From the NCBI RefSeq assembly GCF_014650815.1, contig NZ_BMVR01000008.1, positions 186,001-250,000 on the forward strand: DNA of 64,000 nucleotides, in the 5' to 3' direction. Source of the stretch: Streptomyces flavofungini (lineage in GTDB: Bacteria > Actinomycetota > Actinomycetes > Streptomycetales > Streptomycetaceae). The position numbers and the translations under genes are program-made. The notes under the pieces are model-generated. The model did no database searches. It saw nothing but the letters and a program-made list of their open reading frames with translations, and had not been told where the DNA came from. Positions 17,767 through 26,782 of this stretch are shown here, piece by piece (the first letter of the stretch is position 1; each line of letters starts with the position of its first letter).

Positions 17767-17989
17767 GAATTGGCCTTCGGCCTCTCTCGCCGGGGTTTCC
17801 TGTATGCGCCATCCCTCTCCCCACTCAGAGGCGGGACGGGTGCGGCACGGGGACCTACGGCGTAGTAAGTCGTACGGGGCGGCAGGCGCCCAACCCTCCT
17901 AGCCTAAGCCATGAAGAGCAGGGCACCCTACCGTCCCATTGCTTACCGAGAGCCTCTGGGAATCCCCAACGTCCTAAGACAGAAGGGAG

Positions 17990-18175
17990 TTACCAGGAGC
18001 TCTTGGTCACGCCCGGGAGCTCGCCACGGTGAGCCATCTCACGAAGGCACACGCGGCAGAGGCCGAACTTGCGGTACACGGAGTGCGGGCGGCCACAGCG
18101 CTGGCAGCGGGTGTAGGCACGCACACCGAACTTGGGCTTACGAGCAGCCTTGGCAATCAGAGCCTTCTTCGCCAT
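17990..18175 (-). CDS. rpsZ: 30S ribosomal protein S14, zinc-binding type Z
   Basis: This 61-residue protein starts MAKKALIAKAARKPKFGVRA. It has the two zinc knuckles CQRCGRP and CRVCLREMA, which identify the short zinc-dependent form of S14. S14 is essential for assembly of the 30S head. It follows rplE by 5 bp. Many actinomycetes carry a second, cysteine-free S14 elsewhere that replaces this one under zinc starvation; the paralog is not in this window. Confidence 0.96.
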   Translation of the reverse strand: MAKKALIAKAARKPKFGVRAYTRCQRCGRPHSVYRKFGLCRVCLREMAHRGELPGVTKSSW

Positions 18176-18180
18176 CTCGC

Positions 18181-18738
18181 TTACGCCTCCTTGAAGGGGA
18201 AGCCGAGGTGACGGAGAAGGGCACGGCCCTCAGCGTCGTTGGTCGCCGTGGTCACCACGGTGATGTCCATACCCCGGACGCGGTCGATCTTGTCCTGGTC
18301 GATCTCGTGGAACATGACCTGCTCGGTGAGACCGAAGGTGTAGTTGCCACGACCGTCGAACTGCTTGGGGGACAGACCACGGAAGTCGCGGATGCGCGGC
18401 AGCGCGAGCGACAGGGTGCGGTCCAGGAACTCCCACATGCGGTCGCCACGGAGCGTGACGTGGGCACCGATCGGCTGACCCTCACGCAGCTTGAACTGCG
18501 CGATGGACTTCCGGGCCTTGGTGATGGCCGGCTTCTGACCGGTGATCGTGGTCAGGTCACGGACGGCACCGTCCATGAGCTTGGAGTCACGGGCGGCGTC
18601 ACCGACACCCATGTTCACCACGATCTTGACGAGGCCGGGGGTCTGCATGACGTTCTCGTACGAGAACTCTTCCTGCAGCTTCGCCTTGATCTCGTCGCGG
18701 TACTTCGTCTTGAGACGCGGAGTGGTGGTGGTCGTCAT
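18181..18738 (-). CDS. rplE: 50S ribosomal protein L5
   Basis: The 185-residue protein binds 5S rRNA in the central protuberance and contacts P-site tRNA. Signatures are LKTKYRDEIKAKLQEEFSY, the loop AVRDLTTITGQKPAITKARKS and GMDITVVTTATNDAEGRALL. The ATG overlaps the rplX stop codon by one base (TGATG-type junction), indicating translational coupling. rpsZ follows 5 bp later. Confidence 0.97.
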   Translation of the reverse strand: MTTTTTPRLKTKYRDEIKAKLQEEFSYENVMQTPGLVKIVVNMGVGDAARDSKLMDGAVRDLTTITGQKPAITKARKSIAQFKLREGQPIGAHVTLRGDRMWEFLDRTLSLALPRIRDFRGLSPKQFDGRGNYTFGLTEQVMFHEIDQDKIDRVRGMDITVVTTATNDAEGRALLRHLGFPFKEA

Positions 18739-19061
18739 CAGATGTCCTCACCCGTCCGCTTGGCAACGCGGATCTTGTTGCCCTCGTCGTCGAAGCGGTA
18801 ACCGACGCGCGTGACGACCTTGTTGCCGTCCTTCTCCACGACCAGCTGGACGTTGGAGACGTGGACGGGGGCCTCGGTGGTCACGATGCCGCCGGCCTGC
18901 GAGCCGCTGGCGGTCGGGCCGGCCTTCGTGTGCTTCTTGACCCGGTTGACACCCTCGACCAGGACGCGCTCGTCGCGCGGGTAAGCGGCAATGACCTTGC
19001 CCTGCTTGCCCTTGTCCTTACCGGTGATGACCTGGACCAGGTCGCCCTTCTTGATCTTCAT
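18738..19061 (-). CDS. rplX: 50S ribosomal protein L24
   Basis: This 107-residue protein has a KOW motif near the N-terminus (MKIKKGDLVQVITGKDKGKQGK). L24 is one of the two assembly-initiator proteins of the 50S subunit and sits at the tunnel exit. rplN ends 2 bp upstream and the L5 gene overlaps its stop codon by one base. The length and the C-terminal R-V-A-K-R-T-G tail match actinobacterial L24. Confidence 0.97.
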   Translation of the reverse strand: MKIKKGDLVQVITGKDKGKQGKVIAAYPRDERVLVEGVNRVKKHTKAGPTASGSQAGGIVTTEAPVHVSNVQLVVEKDGNKVVTRVGYRFDDEGNKIRVAKRTGEDI

Positions 19062-19063
19062 GC

Positions 19064-19432
19064 TTACAGCACCTCCGGCGCGAGCGAGATGATCTTCATG
19101 AACTTCTTCTCGCGCAGCTCACGGCCGACCGGGCCGAAGATACGGGTGCCGCGAGGGTCGCCGTCGTTCTTCAGAATGACGGCGGCGTTCTCGTCGAAGC
19201 GGATGTACGAGCCGTCCGGACGACGGCGCTCCTTGACGGTGCGAACGATGACCGCCTTGACGACGTCACCCTTCTTCACGTTGCCACCGGGGATTGCGTC
19301 CTTGACGGTGGCGACGATGACGTCACCGATGCCCGCGTAGCGGCGACCCGAGCCACCGAGAACACGAATGGTGAGAATTTCCTTCGCACCCGTGTTGTCG
19401 GCGACGCGAAGTCGCGACTCCTGCTGGATCAC
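19064..19432 (-). CDS. rplN: 50S ribosomal protein L14
   Basis: The 122-residue protein begins MIQQESRLRVADNTGAKEIL and ends LREKKFMKIISLAPEVL, the full L14 fold. It makes a bridge to the 30S subunit and sits near the factor-binding centre. rplN is the classical first gene of the spc operon. A 109-bp structured gap separates it from rpsQ, the last S10-operon gene, so a promoter or processing site may lie between. Confidence 0.97.
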   Translation of the reverse strand: MIQQESRLRVADNTGAKEILTIRVLGGSGRRYAGIGDVIVATVKDAIPGGNVKKGDVVKAVIVRTVKERRRPDGSYIRFDENAAVILKNDGDPRGTRIFGPVGRELREKKFMKIISLAPEVL

Positions 19433-19460
19433 GTCTATCTCCTGTTTGTCTGCCGGTTCC

Positions 19461-19538
19461 CGGCAGGGGCTTCGTCCCTAGAGGGAACTCGGCCCCTGCC
19501 GAGCCTGGCGGAACTGATCCGAGGGGAAACCCCCTCGG
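19461..19538 (-). other. Structured RNA region at the S10/spc operon boundary
   Basis: Two hairpins fill the rpsQ-rplN gap: CCGAGGGG/CCCCTCGG (8 bp, 19519-19538) directly after the rpsQ stop codon, and CGGCAGGGGC/GCCCCTGCCG (10 bp, 19461-19501) enclosing an inner TCCCT/AGGGA stem. Neither has a strong T tract. Processing, partial termination or autoregulation are possible roles. Confidence 0.55.
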
Positions 19539-19541
19539 AAA

Positions 19542-19829
19542 TTACTTGGCCTTCTCGAGGATCTCGACGACGCGCCAGCGCTTGGTCGCCGACAGCGGAC
19601 GCGTCTCCATCAGGAGGACGCGGTCGCCGACGCCGGCAGCGTTCTGCTCGTCGTGCGCCTTGAGCTTGTTCGTACGGCGGATGACCTTGCCGTACAGCGC
19701 GTGCTTGACGCGGTCCTCAACGGCGACGACGACGGTCTTGTCCATCTTGTCGCTGACGACCAGACCCTCACGGGTCTTGCGGAAGCCGCGCGCGGCCTTG
19801 GTCTCTTCAGTCACGTTGCTCTCGCTCAT
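19542..19829 (-). CDS. rpsQ: 30S ribosomal protein S17
   Basis: The 95-residue OB-fold protein shows EGLVVSDKMDKTVVVAVEDR, the S17 signature, after an N-terminal extension of about 12 residues. It binds the 5' domain of 16S rRNA. The ATG overlaps the rpmC stop codon by one base. It is the last gene of the S10 operon before the structured gap leading to rplN. Confidence 0.97.
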   Translation of the reverse strand: MSESNVTEETKAARGFRKTREGLVVSDKMDKTVVVAVEDRVKHALYGKVIRRTNKLKAHDEQNAAGVGDRVLLMETRPLSATKRWRVVEILEKAK

Positions 19830-20053
19830 CAGGCGCTCTCCACCGTCTCGATGCCCAGCTCGCGCTCACGCATCAGGGTGTAGATCCGCGCGATGTCCTT
19901 ACGGACGGCCTTGAGCCGACCGTGGTTCTCGAGCTGACCCGTCGCCGCCTGGAAGCGGAGGTTGAACAGCTCTTCCTTGGCCTCGCGGAGCTTGTTGAGG
20001 AGCTCCTCGTTGCCCAGCTCGCGGAGCTCGGACGCCTTGGTACCGGCCGACAT
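19829..20053 (-). CDS. rpmC: 50S ribosomal protein L29
   Basis: This 74-residue protein (MSAGTKASELRELGNEELLN, with the L29 signature LKAVRKDIARIYTLMRERE) forms a helical hairpin at the tunnel exit, where it helps dock the signal recognition particle and trigger factor. The ATG at 20053 overlaps the rplP stop codon by one base. A GTG one codon upstream is possible but gives a non-standard N-terminus. The gene is translationally coupled on both sides. Confidence 0.96.
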   Translation of the reverse strand: MSAGTKASELRELGNEELLNKLREAKEELFNLRFQAATGQLENHGRLKAVRKDIARIYTLMRERELGIETVESA

Positions 20054-20472
20054 CACGCTTCACCTGCCTCGCGCTTGACGATCCGGCACTTCATCGGCAG
20101 CTTGTGAGCCGCGCGAGTCAGAGCCTCACGTGCAGTCTTCTCGTTCGGGTAGGACAGCTCGAACATGACCCGGCCCGGGTGCACGTTGGCGACCCACCAC
20201 TCGGGCGAACCCTTACCGGAACCCATGCGGGTCTCGGCGGGCTTCTTCGTCAGCGGGCGGTCCGGGTAGATGTTGATCCAGACCTTGCCGCCACGCTTGA
20301 TGTGGCGGGTCATCGCGATACGAGCCGCCTCGATCTGGCGGTTGGTCACGTACGCCGGAGTCATGGCCTGGATGCCGTACTCGCCGAACGCAACCGTCGT
20401 ACCACCCTTGGCCATACCGCGGCGCTTGGGGTGGTGCTGCTTGCGGTGCTTGACCCTACGGGGGATCAGCAT
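20053..20472 (-). CDS. rplP: 50S ribosomal protein L16
   Basis: The 139-residue protein begins MLIPRRVKHRKQHHPKRRGM and carries the L16 signatures NRQIEAARIAMTRHIKRGGK and RMGSGKGSPEWWVANV. L16 helps organise the A site and peptidyl-transferase region. It lies 5 bp after rpsC and overlaps rpmC by one base, as in the usual S10 operon. Confidence 0.97.
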   Translation of the reverse strand: MLIPRRVKHRKQHHPKRRGMAKGGTTVAFGEYGIQAMTPAYVTNRQIEAARIAMTRHIKRGGKVWINIYPDRPLTKKPAETRMGSGKGSPEWWVANVHPGRVMFELSYPNEKTAREALTRAAHKLPMKCRIVKREAGEA

Positions 20473-20477
20473 TTCGG

Positions 20478-21317
20478 TCAGGCCTCCGTTCCGGTGCTCT
20501 CAGCCGGAGCGGCAGCGGCGGCGGGAGCCTCGGCCTTGGGGGCCTCGGCAGCCGGCGCGGACTGCTGCTGCGGCTTGCGACCGCGACCGCCACGCTCGCC
20601 ACCACGGCCACCACGGGCCGGGCGGTCGTTGCCACCACGGGCCGGGCGGTTGCCGGCGCGGGCAGCGGCGTTCTCGGCGCGGACCTCGGCGATGTTCTTG
20701 ACGTCGCCCTTGTAGATCCAGACCTTCACGCCGATGCGGCCGAAGGTCGTCTTGGCCTCGAAGAAGCCGTAGTCCACGTTCGCGCGGAGCGTGTGCAGGG
20801 GCACACGGCCCTCGCGGTAGAACTCCGAGCGGGACATCTCGGCGCCGCCGAGACGGCCACCGCACTGGATCTTGATGCCCTTGGCGCCCGCCTTCATCGC
20901 CGACTGCATGCTCTTACGCATGGCGCGACGGAAGGAGACGCGGGAGGACAGCTGCTCCGCGACGGCCTGGGCCACGAGCTGAGCGTCCGTCTCGGGGTTC
21001 TTGACCTCGAGGATGTTCAGCTGGACCTGCTTGCCCGTGAGCTTCTCGAGGTCACCGCGGATGCGGTCGGCCTCGGCGCCACGGCGGCCGATGACGATGC
21101 CGGGACGAGCGGTGTGGATGTCCACCCGCACGCGGTCACGGGTGCGCTCGATCTCAACCTTCGAGATGCCGGCGCGCTCCATGCCGGACGTCATCATCCG
21201 ACGGATGGCGACGTCTTCCTTGACGTAGTCCTTGTACAGCTTGTCGGCGTACCAACGGGACTTGAAGTCCGTCGTGACACCGAGCCGGAACCCGTGCGGG
21301 TTTACCTTCTGGCCCAT
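20478..21317 (-). CDS. rpsC: 30S ribosomal protein S3
   Basis: The 279-residue protein has an N-terminal KH domain with the GRRGAEADRIRGDLEKL loop and a C-terminal S3 domain. Together they line the mRNA entry pore, where S3 contributes to helicase activity. The last 65 residues or so are an RGG- and Ala/Pro-rich extension (RPARGGNDRPARGGRGGERG), absent from E. coli S3 and probably disordered and RNA-binding. The start overlaps the rplV stop codon by one base. Confidence 0.97.
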   Translation of the reverse strand: MGQKVNPHGFRLGVTTDFKSRWYADKLYKDYVKEDVAIRRMMTSGMERAGISKVEIERTRDRVRVDIHTARPGIVIGRRGAEADRIRGDLEKLTGKQVQLNILEVKNPETDAQLVAQAVAEQLSSRVSFRRAMRKSMQSAMKAGAKGIKIQCGGRLGGAEMSRSEFYREGRVPLHTLRANVDYGFFEAKTTFGRIGVKVWIYKGDVKNIAEVRAENAAARAGNRPARGGNDRPARGGRGGERGGRGRKPQQQSAPAAEAPKAEAPAAAAAPAESTGTEA

Positions 21318-21664
21318 TACCGGGTTCCTTCCTTGCTGCTGACGACCACGGTGATGTGGCTGGTCCGCTTACGGATCCGGTAGGCACGGCCCTGGGCGCG
21401 CGGACGGAACCGCTTCAGGGTCGGGCCCTCATCCACATACGCCTCGCTGATGACCAGCGAAGAGGCGTCGGTGTGGTCGTAGTTGTGTGCAGCGTTGGCG
21501 ATGGCGCTGTCCAGCACCTTGCCAACCGGCACGCTCGCGGCCTGCGGGGCGAAACGCAGGACCGCCTGAGCCTCCGTGGCATCCATGCCACGGATGAGGT
21601 CCACCACGCGGCGGGCCTTCATGGGCGTGACGCGGATGTACCGCGCCTGGGCCCTGGCTTCCAT
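21317..21664 (-). CDS. rplV: 50S ribosomal protein L22
   Basis: This 115-residue protein begins MEARAQARYIRVTPMKARRV. Its long beta-hairpin (RFRPRAQGRAYRIRKRTSH) lines the nascent-peptide tunnel, where changes can give macrolide resistance; nothing abnormal is visible. An ATG eight codons upstream is in frame, but the one at 21664 matches the family N-terminus and has a GGGACAACC spacing suitable for a ribosome-binding site. It is coupled to rpsC by a one-base overlap. Confidence 0.95.
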   Translation of the reverse strand: MEARAQARYIRVTPMKARRVVDLIRGMDATEAQAVLRFAPQAASVPVGKVLDSAIANAAHNYDHTDASSLVISEAYVDEGPTLKRFRPRAQGRAYRIRKRTSHITVVVSSKEGTR

Positions 21665-21705
21665 GGTTGTCCCTTCGGTGTTAGTCACAGTCGTTCACAC
21701 CCCGC

Positions 21706-21987
21706 TTAGCGGCGCTTCGACTTGCGGTCGTCCTTGACGTGGCCGCGGAAGGTGCGGGTCGGCGAGAACTCGCCGAGCTTGTGGCCGACCATCGACTCGG
21801 TGACGAACACCGGGATGTGGGTCTTGCCGTTGTGCACCGCGAGCGTGTGGCCAAGCATGGCCGGCACGATCATCGAGCGTCGGGACCAGGTCTTGATGAC
21901 GTTTTTGGTGCCTGCTTCGTTCTGGGCGTCCACCTTCTTGATCAGGTGGTCGTCGACGAAGGGCCCCTTCTTCAGACTACGAGGCAT
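21706..21987 (-). CDS. rpsS: 30S ribosomal protein S19
   Basis: The 93-residue protein begins MPRSLKKGPFVDDHLIKKVD. It carries the S19 signature IPVFVTESMVGHKLGEFSPTRTF. S19 forms a complex with S13 in the 30S head. It follows rplB by 12 bp and precedes rplV by 41 bp in the standard S10-operon order. Confidence 0.97.
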   Translation of the reverse strand: MPRSLKKGPFVDDHLIKKVDAQNEAGTKNVIKTWSRRSMIVPAMLGHTLAVHNGKTHIPVFVTESMVGHKLGEFSPTRTFRGHVKDDRKSKRR

Positions 21988-21999
21988 CTCAACCCGTCC

Positions 22000-22836
22000 T
22001 TAGCGCTTCTTGTTCGTCTTGCGGCGGCGGACGATGTACTTGTTGCTCGCCTTGTTGCGATCACGAGTACGCATTTCCTTCTTGCCCCAGGGCGACACCG
22101 GGTGACGACCACCCGAGGTCTTGCCCTCGCCACCACCGTGGGGGTGGTCAACCGGGTTCATGACGACACCACGCACGGTCGGGCGGACGCCCTTCCAGCG
22201 CATGCGGCCGGCCTTGCCCCAGTTGATGTTCGACTGCTCGGCGTTGCCGACCTCGCCGACCGTGGCGCGGCAGCGCACGTCGACCAGGCGGATCTCACCG
22301 GACGGCATACGAAGGTGGGCCATCGAGCCCTCCTTCGCCAGCAGCTGCACGGAGGCACCCGCGGAACGGGCGAACTTGGCGCCACCGCCCGGACGGAGCT
22401 CGATCGCGTGGATCGTGGTACCGACCGGGATGTTGCGCAGCGCGAGGTTGTTGCCGGGCTTGATGTCGGCGCCAGGGCCGTTCTCAATCCGGTCACCCTG
22501 CGACAGGCCGCGCGGAGCGATGATGTAGCGCTTCTCGCCGTCTGCGTAGTGCAGCAGCGCGATGCGCGCGGTGCGGTTCGGGTCGTACTCGATGTGCGCG
22601 ACCTTCGCCGGCACGCCGTCCTTGTCGTGACGACGGAAGTCGATCACTCGGTAGGCGCGCTTGTGTCCGCCACCCTGGTGGCGAACGGTCACACGACCGG
22701 CGTTGTTACGGCCGCCCTTGCTGTGCAGCGGGCGGACCAGCGACTTCTCCGGCGTGGACCGCGTGACCTCGACGAAGTCGGCGACGGAGGAGCCACGGCG
22801 GCCCGGCGTCGTCGGCTTGTACTTGCGGATTCCCAT
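22000..22836 (-). CDS. rplB: 50S ribosomal protein L2
   Basis: The 278-residue protein is needed for peptidyl-transferase activity and subunit joining. It carries MGIRKYKPTTPGRRGSSVAD at the N-terminus and the L2 signature VMNPVDHPHGGGEGKT near the C-terminus, with the conserved His of that motif. A 39-bp gap separates it from rplW. No anomaly was seen. Confidence 0.98.
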   Translation of the reverse strand: MGIRKYKPTTPGRRGSSVADFVEVTRSTPEKSLVRPLHSKGGRNNAGRVTVRHQGGGHKRAYRVIDFRRHDKDGVPAKVAHIEYDPNRTARIALLHYADGEKRYIIAPRGLSQGDRIENGPGADIKPGNNLALRNIPVGTTIHAIELRPGGGAKFARSAGASVQLLAKEGSMAHLRMPSGEIRLVDVRCRATVGEVGNAEQSNINWGKAGRMRWKGVRPTVRGVVMNPVDHPHGGGEGKTSGGRHPVSPWGKKEMRTRDRNKASNKYIVRRRKTNKKR

Positions 22837-22875
22837 TTCTCAGTCCTCGTCCGATATTCGGACCAGGGCGCTCCG

Positions 22876-23292
22876 TTAGGAGGCCTGGCCGAAGATGTCG
22901 ATACGGTCGCCCTCAGCGAGGGTCACGATCGCGCGCTTGGAGTCGGCACGCTTGCCGAAACCGGTGCGGGTGCGCTTGCGCTTGCCCTGGCGGTTGAGCG
23001 TGTTGACGCCGGTGACCTTGACCGAGAAGACCGCCTCGACGGCCTGCTTGATCTGGGTCTTGTTGGCGCCGGGCGCGACGACGAAGGTGTACTTGCCCTC
23101 GTCGAGCAGCGCGTAGCTCTTCTCCGAGACGACCGGCTTGACGAGGACGTCACGGGGGTCCGTGAAGCTCTTGCTCAGCGGCGTCTCAACGGTGTTCTTG
23201 CCCTCGGTGGCGTGGCGACGCGCCTTGGCGACGCGCGCGGCCTTGGCGGCCTTGGCCGCCTTCGAGGCGATAGCGGGGTGACGGATAGCCAT
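22876..23292 (-). CDS. rplW: 50S ribosomal protein L23
   Basis: The 138-residue protein forms part of the tunnel exit and is the docking site for trigger factor. The L23 core begins near residue 45 (DPRDVLVKPVVSEKSYALLD) and ends with the RADSKRAIVTLAEGDRIDIF segment. The first 40 residues are an Ala/Lys-rich extension (ASKAAKAAKAARVAKARRHA), typical of streptomycetes and absent from E. coli. The ATG overlaps the rplD stop codon by one base. Confidence 0.97.
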   Translation of the reverse strand: MAIRHPAIASKAAKAAKAARVAKARRHATEGKNTVETPLSKSFTDPRDVLVKPVVSEKSYALLDEGKYTFVVAPGANKTQIKQAVEAVFSVKVTGVNTLNRQGKRKRTRTGFGKRADSKRAIVTLAEGDRIDIFGQAS

Positions 23293-23948
23293 CAGGCCTC
23301 GCTCCCTTCGGTGTCAGCGGCCTTGGGGCCAGACACGAAGGACTCGAGCGCGGCCGCGGTGAAGACCACGTCGTCCGAGACGAGAACGTCGTACGTGTTG
23401 AGCTGGCCCGGCTCCAGGATGTGCACCTGGGGCAGGTTGCGGGCGGACAGCAGCGCTGCCTCGTCCGAGCGCTCGATGACCAGGAGCACGTTCTTGCGCT
23501 CGCTGATCTTGCCGAGCAGGCTCTTCGCGGCCTTGGTGGAAGGCGTCTCGCCCTCGATCACGCCGGAGACGACGTGGATGCGAGCGTTGCGGGCCCGGTC
23601 GGTGAGGGCGTGGCGCAGGGCCGCGGCCTTCATCTTCTTCGGGGTCCGCTGCGAGTAGTCACGCGGCACGGGGCCGTGGACGACGCCACCGCCGGCGAAC
23701 TGCGGAGCGCGGGTCGAGCCCTGACGGGCGCGGCCGGTGCCCTTCTGGCGGTACGGCTTCTTGCCACCACCGCGGACTTCGCCACGGGTCTTGGTCTTGT
23801 GCGTGCCCTGACGGGCAGCGGCCAGCTGGGCGACAACGACCTGGTGGATCAGCGGGATGCTGATCTTCTCGACGTCGAAGATCTCCGCGGGGAGCTCGAC
23901 GGTCCCGGCCTTGTCGCCTGCCGGCGAAAGGATGTCAATGGTGCTCAT
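23292..23948 (-). CDS. rplD: 50S ribosomal protein L4
   Basis: This 218-residue protein has a globular domain and a long tunnel-lining loop (RQGTHKTKTRGEVRGGGKKP), where mutations can give macrolide resistance; it looks wild type. In E. coli L4 also represses the S10 operon. The ATG at 23948 gives MSTIDILSPAGDKAGTVELP, the family N-terminus, 7 bp from the rplC stop. A longer upstream extension is rejected because it lies within rplC. Confidence 0.96.
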   Translation of the reverse strand: MSTIDILSPAGDKAGTVELPAEIFDVEKISIPLIHQVVVAQLAAARQGTHKTKTRGEVRGGGKKPYRQKGTGRARQGSTRAPQFAGGGVVHGPVPRDYSQRTPKKMKAAALRHALTDRARNARIHVVSGVIEGETPSTKAAKSLLGKISERKNVLLVIERSDEAALLSARNLPQVHILEPGQLNTYDVLVSDDVVFTAAALESFVSGPKAADTEGSEA

Positions 23949-23955
23949 CGGTTCC

Positions 23956-24600
23956 TCAAGCCCCCTTGGCCGCGGTACGGACCAGGACGAGGCCGCCGTT
24001 CGGACCGGGAACCGCTCCCTTGATGAGGAGCAGGCCCTTCTCCGCGTCAACGGCGTGAACGGTCAGGTTCTGGGTGGTGACCCGCTCGTTGCCCATGCGG
24101 CCAGCCATGCGGAGGCCCTTGAACACACGGCCCGGGGTGGCGCAGCCACCGATGGAACCGGGCGAGCGGTGCTTGCGCTGGGTGCCGTGGCTGGAGCCGA
24201 GGCCACCGAAGTTGTGGCGCTTCATGACACCGGCGAAGCCCTTGCCCTTGCTCTTGCCGGTCACGTCGACCTTGACGCCGGACTCGAAGGTCTCAGCGGT
24301 CAGCTCCTGGCCGAGGGTGTACTCGCTGGCGTCAGCGGTACGGATCTCGACGAGGTGGCGGCGGGGGGTGACGTCGGCCTTGGCGAAGTGGCCCTTGAGG
24401 GGCTTGTTCACCTTGCGCGGGTCGATCTCGCCGAAGGCGATCTGGACCGACTCGTAGCCGTCGATGTCATTCTTACGGACCTGGGTAACGACGCAGGGCC
24501 CGGCCTTGACCACGGTCACCGGGACGACACGGTTGTTCTCGTCCCAGACCTGGGTCATGCCGAGCTTCTCGCCCAGGATGCCCTTGATCTGCTTGGTCAT
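23956..24600 (-). CDS. rplC: 50S ribosomal protein L3
   Basis: The 214-residue protein begins MTKQIKGILGEKLGMTQVWD. It has the L3 signature FAGVMKRHNFGGLGSSHGTQ, whose central loop reaches the peptidyl-transferase centre and is a site of linezolid and tiamulin resistance mutations; none is evident. L3 is an assembly initiator. It lies 14 bp after rpsJ. Confidence 0.97.
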   Translation of the reverse strand: MTKQIKGILGEKLGMTQVWDENNRVVPVTVVKAGPCVVTQVRKNDIDGYESVQIAFGEIDPRKVNKPLKGHFAKADVTPRRHLVEIRTADASEYTLGQELTAETFESGVKVDVTGKSKGKGFAGVMKRHNFGGLGSSHGTQRKHRSPGSIGGCATPGRVFKGLRMAGRMGNERVTTQNLTVHAVDAEKGLLLIKGAVPGPNGGLVLVRTAAKGA

Positions 24601-24614
24601 CTCTCCAGCGCCCT

Positions 24615-24923
24615 TCAGAGCTTGATCTCGATGTCGACGCCGGCCGGAAGGTCCAGGCGCATCAGCGAGTCAACGGTCTTGGGCGTCGGGTCGAGGATGT
24701 CGATCAGGCGCTTGTGCGTGCGCATCTCGAAGTGCTCGCGCGAGTCCTTGTACTTGTGCGGCGACTTGATGACGCAGTACACGTTCTTCTCGGTGGGGAG
24801 CGGCACCGGGCCCGCGACCGACGCACCAGTGCGAGTCACCGTCTCGACGATCTTCTTCGCCGAAGAGTCGATGACCTCGTGGTCGTAGGCCTTGAGCCGG
24901 ATGCGGATCTTCTGTCCCGCCAT
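24615..24923 (-). CDS. rpsJ: 30S ribosomal protein S10
   Basis: The 102-residue protein (MAGQKIRIRLKAYDHEVIDS, with GPVPLPTEKNVYCVIKSPHK) is the first gene of the S10 operon. S10 sits in the 30S head and, as NusE, takes part in transcription antitermination and transcription-translation coupling with NusG. A 512-bp gap separates it from tuf. It holds the tuf terminator and a leader hairpin shared with rpsL. Confidence 0.97.
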   Translation of the reverse strand: MAGQKIRIRLKAYDHEVIDSSAKKIVETVTRTGASVAGPVPLPTEKNVYCVIKSPHKYKDSREHFEMRTHKRLIDILDPTPKTVDSLMRLDLPAGVDIEIKL

Positions 24924-24989
24924 GGCTACTTAGTAGTCCTTTGTCTCGAACGCTCTGGCACCTCAGGGGGCCCTGTTTTCTACTTCCAT

Positions 24990-25014
24990 CCGACCCACGC
25001 GGTCGGGCGTGTCG
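24990..25014 (-). repeat. Leader element shared by rpsJ and rpsL, copy 1
   Basis: This 25-nt element is centred on the stem CCGACC-GCGT-GGGTCGG and lies 66 nt upstream of the rpsJ start. It matches 29844-29868 upstream of rpsL at 24 of 25 positions, so both the S10 and str operons carry it in their 5' leaders. Confidence 0.75.
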
Positions 25015-25341
25015 CAGTCCCGCTCACACAGATCTCCCGAAGGATTTCCCTGCTAGGGGCTACGGCCCTGTTGACCGCGGGTCCGGGGGAAGAAACCCAC
25101 CGGGTGCCTGGCCAAGCCACCGCGCCGCACTTCCCGGAAGATTCCCGTACGTCCGCCACAGTGCTGCCTCACGACAGATATGGCGACGAGTACCGTGGGA
25201 CTCGCTTCCAGTCCTCCCGGCGGGAGGCGCGCAGCATCGGCACTCAACCGAGCAACCTGAACAGTGTGCCATACGTGGGACGACGAAGGCCAATCGGGCC
25301 GCTTGTCAAGCGGCGCGCCCACCCCGGGACACCCCGGCACG

Positions 25342-25384
25342 GCAAGAGGCCCCACCCGCCGTAATGGCGAGTGGGGCCTCTTGC
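25342..25384 (-). terminator. Terminator after tuf
   Basis: A perfect 14-bp stem (GCAAGAGGCCCCAC and complement) with a 15-nt loop starts 51 bp past the tuf stop codon. It probably ends the str operon. Confidence 0.75.
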
Positions 25385-25435
25385 TGCGCTCAGTTCAGAG
25401 CTGCCGGGTCGCCCCGACCAACAAGCAAGGAGTAC

Positions 25436-26629
<1,194 letters not shown>

Positions 26630-26706
26630 TGGGTCCTCCTGTGGAGTGGTTCTGTACGCCTTGCTTCATCGGCGCCAGGTGATCTTTGCTGGAAAGCCCG
26701 GGCCCC

Positions 26707-26740
26707 GGGGCATTCCTCCGCTGTTGCGGCGGAATGCCCC
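26707..26740 (-). terminator. Hairpin between fusA and tuf
   Basis: A 15-bp stem (GGGGCATTCC-TCCGC with one mismatch) and a 4-nt loop lie 43 bp past the fusA stop codon and are followed on the minus strand by CTTTCC. It may be a partial terminator, leaving tuf to read-through and its own promoter, or a processing site. Confidence 0.55.
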
Positions 26741-26782
26741 AAGAGACTCCGGAGTCAAGCCTAAAGCGTGAACTCGAGTGAG

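Larger units (their letters stand above)
24924..25435 (-). other. Intergenic region between tuf and rpsJ (S10 leader)
   Basis: This 512-bp gap has no gene. It contains the tuf terminator (25342-25384), the leader repeat shared with rpsL (24990-25014) and an isolated TTGACA (25309-25304) without a matching -10. The S10-operon promoter must lie here if the terminator is efficient, but I cannot place it with confidence. In S. coelicolor, as I recall, many genes separate tuf from rpsJ; here they are contiguous. Confidence 0.6.

Noticed and set aside
23949..24050. Longer N-terminus for L4 reading into rplC
   Set aside because: The extension overlaps the end of L3 and has no conservation-like sequence. 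The ATG at 23948 gives the canonical start.
25304..25309. Perfect TTGACA on the minus strand as the S10-operon promoter
   Set aside because: No -10 box lies at 16-19 bp. The hexamer is part of a small hairpin (GCCGCTT-GAC-AAGCGGC), so it may be coincidental.
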